A DNA stretch of 52,578 bases from Herbaspirillum sp. ASV7. Its GTDB lineage: Bacteria; Pseudomonadota; Gammaproteobacteria; Burkholderiales; Burkholderiaceae_D. Positions 42,850 through 52,578 of the stretch are shown in pieces; the first letter of the stretch is position 1, and each line of letters opens with the position of its first letter. Made by a program: the position numbers and the translations under genes. The notes below the pieces were generated by a model. That model ran no database searches. It saw only the letters and a list, made by a program, of their open reading frames with translations, and had not been told where the DNA came from. The stretch spans positions 1 to 52,578 of the forward strand of contig NZ_JAELUH010000036.1 in NCBI RefSeq assembly GCF_016429215.1, written 5' to 3'.

Positions 42850-43926
42850 TTATGTCAGACTCTGGTAAAAGGCAATCTGGTTCTCCGAGAGCGCGCGCAG
42901 GTCTTCATTGTTGAGATAGCCGGCGTACCACTGGGCGGTCAGTTCAAGGGCGGTCTGCAGCTCCGTGCGCGGCGCCCAGCCCAGGCGCTGGCGCGCCTTG
43001 GAAATATCCAGGCGCAGCAGTGTGGCCTCGTGCGGAGCATCGGCCTGGGGTTCCAGCAAGATCTGCGCAGGTTTCACCTCATGTTGTTGCAGGGCGTGGT
43101 TGAAGTTGTTGCATAGCTGGCCGACCGATTGCGGATCGTTTTCCGCCGGGCCGAAGTTCCACGCCTCGGCATACCTGCCACCCTGTTCAAAGAGCAACTG
43201 ACCGATCTGCAGGTAACCCGACAGCGGCTCCAGCACGAACTGCCAGGGGCGCACCGAATGGGGGTTGCGGATACGCAGCGGCGTTTCCTTTTCCAGCGCG
43301 CGGATGAAGTCGGGGATCAGGCGGTCGGCGGCGAAGTCGCCACCACCGATGACGTTGCCGGCGCGCACGCTGGCGATGCCGGTCTGGTTGTCGGGATTGC
43401 TGGCGAAGAAGGAGCGCCGATAGGCCGAGGTCACCAGCTCGGCCGCGCCCTTGCTGTTGCTGTAGGGATCGTGGCCGCCCATGGGGTCGTCCTCGCGGTA
43501 GCCCCACAGCCATTCACGATTTTCATAACACTTGTCACTGGTGACCACCACCACCGAGCGCACGCTGGGCGTGTTGCGTACCGCCTCGAGCAGGTGCACG
43601 GTGCCCATTACGTTGGTGGCATAGGTGTCGACCGGGGTCTGGTAGGAGTCGCGCACCAGGGCCTGGGCGGCCAGGTGGAACACCACGTCGGGTTGGACGG
43701 CGGCCATGGTCTCGGCCAGATGCCTGGGGTCACGCACGTCGCCGGTGGTGGTCTGCACGCAATTGTGCAGGCGCGCCAGGTGAAACAGGCTGGGATTGGT
43801 CGGGGCGGGCAGGGAATAACCACTGACCTTGGCGCCCATCATGTGCAGCCACAACGTCAGCCAGCTCCCTTTGAAGCCGGTATGACCGGTGATGAAAACG
43901 CGCTTGTCGCGCCAAAAGTGAGCCAT
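42850..43926 (-). CDS. rfbG: CDP-glucose 4,6-dehydratase RfbG
   Basis: This 358-aa SDR enzyme converts CDP-glucose to CDP-4-keto-6-deoxyglucose. It opens WRDKRVFITGHTGFKGSWLT, where the NAD motif has the Lys typical of RfbG, and carries VVVTSDKCYENREW and the catalytic Tyr and Lys in DPYSNSKGAAEL. The start at 43926 follows AAGAGGCTGCCG. It is the first gene of the leftward operon, while its substrate maker rfbF is in the opposite operon, so the two operons must act together. Confidence 0.95.
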   Translation of the reverse strand: MAHFWRDKRVFITGHTGFKGSWLTLWLHMMGAKVSGYSLPAPTNPSLFHLARLHNCVQTTTGDVRDPRHLAETMAAVQPDVVFHLAAQALVRDSYQTPVDTYATNVMGTVHLLEAVRNTPSVRSVVVVTSDKCYENREWLWGYREDDPMGGHDPYSNSKGAAELVTSAYRRSFFASNPDNQTGIASVRAGNVIGGGDFAADRLIPDFIRALEKETPLRIRNPHSVRPWQFVLEPLSGYLQIGQLLFEQGGRYAEAWNFGPAENDPQSVGQLCNNFNHALQQHEVKPAQILLEPQADAPHEATLLRLDISKARQRLGWAPRTELQTALELTAQWYAGYLNNEDLRALSENQIAFYQSLT

Positions 43927-44783
43927 CGGCAGCCTCTTACACGGATTGCACGGAGTCGTCTGGCCGCGTGGAAGAGCTAGCTGGTGCAGCATAGCGGCCC
44001 TCTGGCCTCGCGTGTCACCTCTGCACGACCCGTGTCATTCCTGTCGGCAACCATGCCGCAGGGCATCTGCGGCGACGTCCAGATTAGAGCATGCCCCTCC
44101 TGCCGCACAAGCTCGGATCAGCAGGGTATTTGTCATCCATTCCGCGGGATGTATAGAACGGCAATAGAGGCCGCGCCGCGTGCCGCGCGAAGATGCCGTA
44201 TTTTTACTGCATCTTTGCCCCTTCCGACGGCTGCGGCGGGACGGTTGACTCATTTTTGATCGGCTTCGCTGTGGTGCAGCATCCCCGCCCCAAAAGCGAG
44301 CTTGGTCATCAGACAACCCTGGTTTTGCTGACAAGCTGTCAGCGCTTGCGCGAGATGATTGCGAGCGTTTTTGCGCTTGCGGTAAATCATTGAATTTGCG
44401 GGATTTTTTTCTGGCCTCTGATGCCCCTTCTTGAGTAAACTGCCGCTGTCACCGAAATGTCAGTGTCGCCCGGCGAAGGCGGGGCGAGCGTAGATATTTC
44501 CAGTGAGAGAATTCAAAAGATGAAGGGGAATAACGATGGGGCGATTGTCAATAAGACATTGTCCTGATCAGGGCGAATTGCCGACGGCTGCTCATGTTTG
44601 TTGCACTGCAAAAAAATGAAGTAGCTGCTTATTTGCCACAACTCGCCGCGAAGTGCCTGAGATAAGCCCTTGATCTGGCTGCAAAAGGTTTGACTAACGG
44701 GAAAACCAGCCTTTATAATCGCCGGGCTTTTAAGCTGCCGTCTGCTCGTAAAGAGTGCGGCGCATGCACGAAAATGGATAGAT
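43927..44783. other. 857-bp intergenic region between rfbG and the atp operon
   Basis: I see no supported gene. The left part must hold the rfbG promoter, which I could not define. A perfect inverted repeat GCTGACA-AGC-TGTCAGC lies at 44327-44343. Bases 44380-44660 are AT-richer than the genes around, and the right end holds the atp promoter. Small open frames here lack ribosome sites and coding character. Confidence 0.55.
44690..44719 (+). promoter_or_regulatory. Sigma-70 promoter of the atp operon
   Basis: TTGACT (44690-44695) and a perfect TATAAT (44714-44719) are spaced by 18 bp. Transcription should begin near 44726, giving a leader of about 58 bases before atpI. Confidence 0.85.
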
Positions 44784-45946
<1,163 letters not shown>

Positions 45947-46014
45947 CACAAGGCTTGCAGTACCTGTTTTTCAGTTTGTTTTTTGGTTTTGTATTTAAAT
46001 TTAACTTTTCTTAA

Positions 46015-46269
<255 letters not shown>

Positions 46270-46343
46270 TTCGCGCTTCATAGCCGATTCTCATCTGCCG
46301 GACGATTGGTTCCGGCACTCGTTATTCTGAGAAGGAAATTACC

Positions 46344-46814
46344 GTGAACTTAAATGCAACATTGATTGCGCAGTTCGTGGTCTTCTTCATCCTCGCCGGC
46401 TTCACGATGAAATTCGTGTGGCCGCCGTTGATCAAGGCGCTCGACGAACGCGCCAAGAAGATTGCGGATGGCCTGGCAGCCGCCGATCGTGGTAAGGCCG
46501 ATCTGGCCGCCGCCGAAAAGCGCATCCAGGGCGAACTGGCAACGGCACGTGACGAAGGCCAGAAGCGCATCGGCGACGCCGAAAAGCGCGCTCAGCTGAT
46601 CATCGAAGAAGCGAAGAAGACGGCCGCCGACGAGGCAGCCCGCATCATCGCCGCTGCCCGTGCCGATGCCCAACAGCAAGTGAATCAGGCGCGTGAAGAA
46701 CTGCGCGGCCAGGTCGCAACGCTCGCCGTCAAGGGCGCGGAACAGATCCTCAAGCGCGAAGTGAACGCAGCGGCTCACGCCGACCTGCTGAATCAACTGA
46801 AGACAGAGCTGTAA
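46344..46814 (+). CDS. atpF: F1Fo ATP synthase subunit b (AtpF)
   Basis: This 156-aa stator subunit has one N-terminal helix ([20 protein letters not shown]) and a long charged coiled coil rich in Ala, Lys and Glu. The start codon is GTG at 46344, preceded by AAGGAAATTACC. It is separated from atpH by a single base and is probably translationally coupled to it. Confidence 0.95.
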   Translation: MNLNATLIAQFVVFFILAGFTMKFVWPPLIKALDERAKKIADGLAAADRGKADLAAAEKRIQGELATARDEGQKRIGDAEKRAQLIIEEAKKTAADEAARIIAAARADAQQQVNQAREELRGQVATLAVKGAEQILKREVNAAAHADLLNQLKTEL

Positions 46815-46815
46815 T

Positions 46816-47349
46816 ATGGCCGAACTTGCAACGATCGCTCGTCCTTACGCCGAAGCCTTGTTCCGCGTGGCCAAGGCTGGCAGCCTGGCAGCCTGGTCCG
46901 ATCTCGTCACCGAGATGGCTCAGGTGGCGGCGCATCCTGATGTGCAAGCACTGGCGCACAACCCTTCCGTATCGCACGACAAGCTGGCAGAGGTGTTTGC
47001 CGCCGCCGTGAAGACCCCGCTGTCCGTCGAGGCGCAGAATTTCGTCAAGACGCTGGTCGACAATGGCCGTCTGGTGCTGTTGCCGGAAATCGCCGAACAA
47101 TTCCACGCTCTCAAGAACGCGTCGGAAGGTTCGGCTGACGCCAATATCGTCAGTGCCTTCGCGCTCAGCGATGCCCAGGTCAAGGATGTGGTCTCGGCAC
47201 TGGAGAAGAAGTTCGGCCGCAAGCTGAACCCCTCCGTGACGGTCGACAGCAGCCTGATTGGCGGTGTGCGTGTCGTGGTCGGCGACGAAGTGTTCGATAC
47301 CTCCGTGCGCGCGAAGCTGCAGCAGCTGCAAGCTGCTCTGGCCGCGTAA
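46816..47349 (+). CDS. atpH: F1Fo ATP synthase subunit delta (AtpH)
   Basis: This 177-aa subunit joins the stator stalk to the top of the alpha/beta hexamer. It has the OSCP-type opening [16 protein letters not shown] and the C-terminal signature [20 protein letters not shown] followed by [10 protein letters not shown]. The start one base after the atpF stop has no strong ribosome site of its own, in line with coupling. Confidence 0.95.
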   Translation: MAELATIARPYAEALFRVAKAGSLAAWSDLVTEMAQVAAHPDVQALAHNPSVSHDKLAEVFAAAVKTPLSVEAQNFVKTLVDNGRLVLLPEIAEQFHALKNASEGSADANIVSAFALSDAQVKDVVSALEKKFGRKLNPSVTVDSSLIGGVRVVVGDEVFDTSVRAKLQQLQAALAA

Positions 47350-47394
47350 GTGCCTCAGCCTGGCTAAGCGAAAGAACAATTTTTAGGAGTTAGT

Positions 47395-48936
<1,542 letters not shown>

Positions 48937-48966
48937 TTTTTACTGAAGCTATAAGGAGTCTTACTC

Positions 48967-49839
48967 ATGGCTACAGGTAAAGAGATACGTGGCAAGATCA
49001 AGAGCGTAGAAAATACGAAGAAGATCACCAAGGCGATGGAAATGGTCGCGGCATCCAAAATGCGCAAGGCGCAGGACCGGATGCACGCAGCTCGCCCGTA
49101 CAGCGACAAGATCCGCAACATTGCGGCCAACCTGTCGCAGGCCAACCCGGAGTACGTGCACCCGTTCATGGTCCAGCAGGAGTCGGCCAAGCGCGTTGGT
49201 TTCATCGTCGTCACGACCGACAAGGGTCTGTGCGGCGGCATGAACACCAACTCGCTGCGTCTGTTGACTACCAAGTTCCGTGAACTGGAAGGCCAGGGCA
49301 AGTCCATCGAATCCGTCGCCATTGGCAACAAGGGTCTGGGTTTTCTGAATCGTATCGGCGCCCGCGTGGCCGCCAACGTGACGCAACTGGGTGATACGCC
49401 TCACCTGGAAAAGCTGATCGGCCCCGTCAAGGTGCTGCTCGACGCTTATCAGGAAGGCAAGCTGGACGCGGTGTACCTGGTGTACACCAAGTTCATCAAC
49501 ACGATGAAGCAGGAAGCCACCCTGCAGCAGCTGCTGCCGCTGACCAGCGACAAGCTCAAGGCTGACGAGGGTGCGCACTCCTGGGACTACATCTATGAGC
49601 CCGATGTGCAATCCGTGGTGGACGAGCTGCTGGTGCGTTACGTCGAAGCGCTGATCTATCAGGCCGTCGCCGAGAACATGGCGTCCGAGCAATCGGCGCG
49701 CATGGTGGCGATGAAGGCAGCGAGCGACAACGCCGGTAGCGTGATCGGCGAGCTGAAGTTGGTCTACAACAAGACTCGTCAGGCCGCGATTACCAAGGAA
49801 CTGTCGGAAATCGTCGCCGGTGCGGCCGCGGTCGGCTAA
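48967..49839 (+). CDS. atpG: F1Fo ATP synthase subunit gamma (AtpG)
   Basis: This 290-aa rotor shaft has the two coiled-coil ends: N-terminal [19 protein letters not shown] with [15 protein letters not shown], and C-terminal [20 protein letters not shown] with [20 protein letters not shown]. The central part holds [27 protein letters not shown] lies before the ATG. It is 30 bp from atpA. Confidence 0.97.
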   Translation: MATGKEIRGKIKSVENTKKITKAMEMVAASKMRKAQDRMHAARPYSDKIRNIAANLSQANPEYVHPFMVQQESAKRVGFIVVTTDKGLCGGMNTNSLRLLTTKFRELEGQGKSIESVAIGNKGLGFLNRIGARVAANVTQLGDTPHLEKLIGPVKVLLDAYQEGKLDAVYLVYTKFINTMKQEATLQQLLPLTSDKLKADEGAHSWDYIYEPDVQSVVDELLVRYVEALIYQAVAENMASEQSARMVAMKAASDNAGSVIGELKLVYNKTRQAAITKELSEIVAGAAAVG

Positions 49840-49872
49840 TCAGCTGGCGTAGCGCAGCGAAACAGAATTTAA

Positions 49873-51297
<1,425 letters not shown>

Positions 51298-51426
51298 GAC
51301 TTGCTGGTGGTTGTGGGCATCGCGCCAGGTATGGACCCGGTCGGTGCTTGCAGCTGCAGGTAAGTAAATATTGACTGATTGGCGCCGCCACCGTTCGCGG
51401 TGGTGGCCAATCGACTAGGAAACGAC

Positions 51427-51849
51427 ATGGCACATACTATTCACGTGGACGTGGTTTCGGCGGAAGAGGAGATCTTCTCCGGCGAGGCTGAATTCGTCGC
51501 GTTGCCGGGCGAAGCGGGCGAGCTGGGTATCTATCCCCGCCACACCCCGCTGATCACGCGCATCAAGCCAGGTGCAGTCCGTATCAAGGTCCCGGGCCAG
51601 GCTCACGAGGAATTCGTGTTCGTCGCCGGCGGTCTGCTGGAAGTGCAGCCGGATGCCGTCACCGTTCTGGCTGACACCGCGATCCGTGGTGCTGATCTGG
51701 ACGAAGCCAAGGCAAATGAAGCGAAGAAGCTGGCCGAAGAAGCGCTGGTCAATCGCGACTCCAAGATCGACCATGCTGCAGCCCAGGCCGAACTGGCCGC
51801 CGCAGTGGCCCAGCTGGCAGCGATCCAGAAGTTGCGTCAAAAGCGCTGA
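51427..51849 (+). CDS. atpC: F1Fo ATP synthase subunit epsilon (AtpC)
   Basis: This 140-aa subunit has an N-terminal beta sandwich ([40 protein letters not shown]) and a C-terminal helical hairpin that can inhibit ATP hydrolysis. Start at 51427 follows AGGAAACGAC; the frame from 51379 adds a non-conserved stretch. A strong terminator follows, so it is the last gene of the operon. Confidence 0.97.
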   Translation: MAHTIHVDVVSAEEEIFSGEAEFVALPGEAGELGIYPRHTPLITRIKPGAVRIKVPGQAHEEFVFVAGGLLEVQPDAVTVLADTAIRGADLDEAKANEAKKLAEEALVNRDSKIDHAAAQAELAAAVAQLAAIQKLRQKR

Positions 51850-51901
51850 TCGTGCAGCGAGTCCTTTCCCTGGAGAGGACGCGGCAACAAGTCAAAGAGA
51901 G

Positions 51902-51937
51902 ACGCCGCCCTGAGTTAATCAGGGTGGCGTTTTTTTT
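51902..51937 (+). terminator. Rho-independent terminator of the atp operon
   Basis: A 12-bp stem (51902-51913 with 51919-51930, one G-U pair) encloses the loop GTTAA and is followed by eight T. Confidence 0.92.
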
Positions 51938-52097
51938 GATTGCTCGCTACCACCGCCGGGACGCTCATCTTCTTTTGGTGCCGGCGGAATCATTTCTCTG
52001 ACCAGTGTTCAGCGCGGGTGGTGCGATACGTGGTAATGGGCGGATAGCCAGTTGGCTTTTTCTTCTAAACTATTTTCGATTATTTTTGAAAAACTGC

Positions 52098-52126
52098 TTG
52101 CGCACCATTGGGCAGGTTGCTATAGT
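52098..52126 (+). promoter_or_regulatory. Putative rRNA operon promoter P1
   Basis: TTGCGC (52098-52103) and TATAGT (52121-52126) are spaced by 17 bp. The early transcribed sequence contains CTGCTGACG, which recurs after the second promoter. Confidence 0.65.
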
Positions 52127-52292
52127 TCGCCCCCTGCTGACGCGACACACGAAGCGAAGTTGAAAAACAGAGCGACGGAGGTCGGCGAAGCAAAGAGTAG
52201 TGGAAGCAGTTTGTAGGGCGTTTTAAATGGAAGTAGTCAGAGCGGCAGTTAAGCGAAGACGAAAAAAATTAAAACGAATCGCAAAAAAGTAG

Positions 52293-52321
52293 TTGACGCG
52301 ATAAACAAACTGCTACATAAT
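52293..52321 (+). promoter_or_regulatory. Putative rRNA operon promoter P2 with A-rich UP element
   Basis: TTGACG (52293-52298) and CATAAT (52316-52321) are spaced by 17 bp. The A-rich tract just upstream (52261-52288) is a likely UP element. CTGCTGACG follows the start region, as for P1. Confidence 0.75.
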
Positions 52322-52394
52322 CTCGTTTCTCTGCTGCTGACGAACACAACGATTCGCAGCGATGAAAACAGCGCCAAGCGCGTTTGATGCAGAT

Positions 52395-52411
52395 GATCTT
52401 TAAAAATTAAC
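52395..52411 (+). promoter_or_regulatory. BoxA-like antitermination element in rRNA leader
   Basis: GATCTTTAAAAATTAAC resembles the boxA element (TGCTCTTTAA) that loads the antitermination complex on rRNA transcripts. It lies about 170 bases before the end of the window and thus before 16S. Confidence 0.55.
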
Positions 52412-52578
52412 AGCCGATAAGCGTGGGCGTTTAATGAAGTGCGACAGAACTTCGGTTCTGGAAACTTTAAATATTAAATGCTCACAAGAAATATAGGTAA
52501 GTTCGCAAGAAATTACCTGTCAGTATTTTGAGAGAGCGATGCCCTTCGGGGTAGCCAGAAATGGCACAAAACAGAGAT

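Larger units (their letters stand above)
51938..52578 (+). other. rRNA operon promoter and leader region, no protein gene
   Basis: No protein gene is seen. The region holds two tandem promoters, an A-rich upstream element (52261-52288) and a transcribed leader with a boxA-like element. The sequence around 52395-52440 and the last bases are typical of betaproteobacterial 16S leaders. The window ends a few bases before the expected 16S rRNA start, so no rRNA is inside it. Confidence 0.75.

Noticed and set aside
43984..44259. Small plus-strand frames of 73 to 91 codons in the rfbG-atp gap
   Set aside because: No ribosome site, mixed codon use and no recognisable motif; likely chance frames.

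Overview
The window looks like a chromosomal segment of a betaproteobacterium of the order Burkholderiales, most likely Herbaspirillum or a close Oxalobacteraceae relative. This is inferred from the high-GC codon use, the protein sequences, the atpIBEFHAGDC order and the rRNA leader at the right end. I had no database, so the genus is a judgement. The segment is ordinary chromosome: I see no insertion sequence, prophage, integrase or CRISPR array.

Left part (1-11.4 kb): the 3' part of a QseC/PmrB-type sensor kinase; an HtrA-family periplasmic protease with a PmrA/QseB-type box in its promoter; a kefF-kefC potassium efflux pair; a PuuD-like glutamine amidotransferase with an Ala/Pro-rich extension; a three-gene membrane stress cluster (DUF883, holin-like, hypothetical); an OmpA-domain lipoprotein; a membrane-anchored cytochrome c5-type protein; and tRNA-Arg(CCG).

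10.5-15.6 kb: a LysR regulator divergent from dabB-dabA, the two-subunit energy-coupled inorganic carbon uptake system. 15.8-21.7 kb: a compact locus with a 92-aa orphan protein, a gamma-glutamylcyclotransferase-like protein, a polar amino acid ABC transporter (binding protein, permease, ATPase), an EamA exporter, a GntR/FCD regulator and a VOC-fold protein. Three copies of one 19-bp motif lie upstream of three transcription units here and are probably the operators of the GntR protein.

21.9-43.9 kb: a surface glycan locus. It encodes dTDP-L-rhamnose synthesis (rfbB, rfbA, rfbC, rfbD), galE, the CDP-glucose branch (rfbF and rfbG) with a sugar 3,5-epimerase-like protein and a C-methyltransferase, a VioA-type aminotransferase, WbqC, a NeuD/PglD-like acyltransferase, several SAM methyltransferases, two PhyH-type dioxygenases, a beta-propeller protein, a trimodular glycosyltransferase/methyltransferase with a (Pro-Ala)n linker, a GT4-type glycosyltransferase and a protein with a DUF4422-like C-terminal half. 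Together they point to a rhamnose-containing glycan with N-acylated, O-methylated and probably branched-chain deoxysugars, either LPS O-antigen or flagellin glycan. No wzx, wzy, wzm or wzt flippase or polymerase is present in the window, so the locus is incomplete here or uses distant machinery.

Right part (44.7-52.6 kb): the complete F1Fo ATP synthase operon behind a near-consensus sigma-70 promoter, closed by a strong terminator, then about 600 bp of tandem rRNA promoters and leader. The window ends just before the expected 5' end of 16S rRNA.
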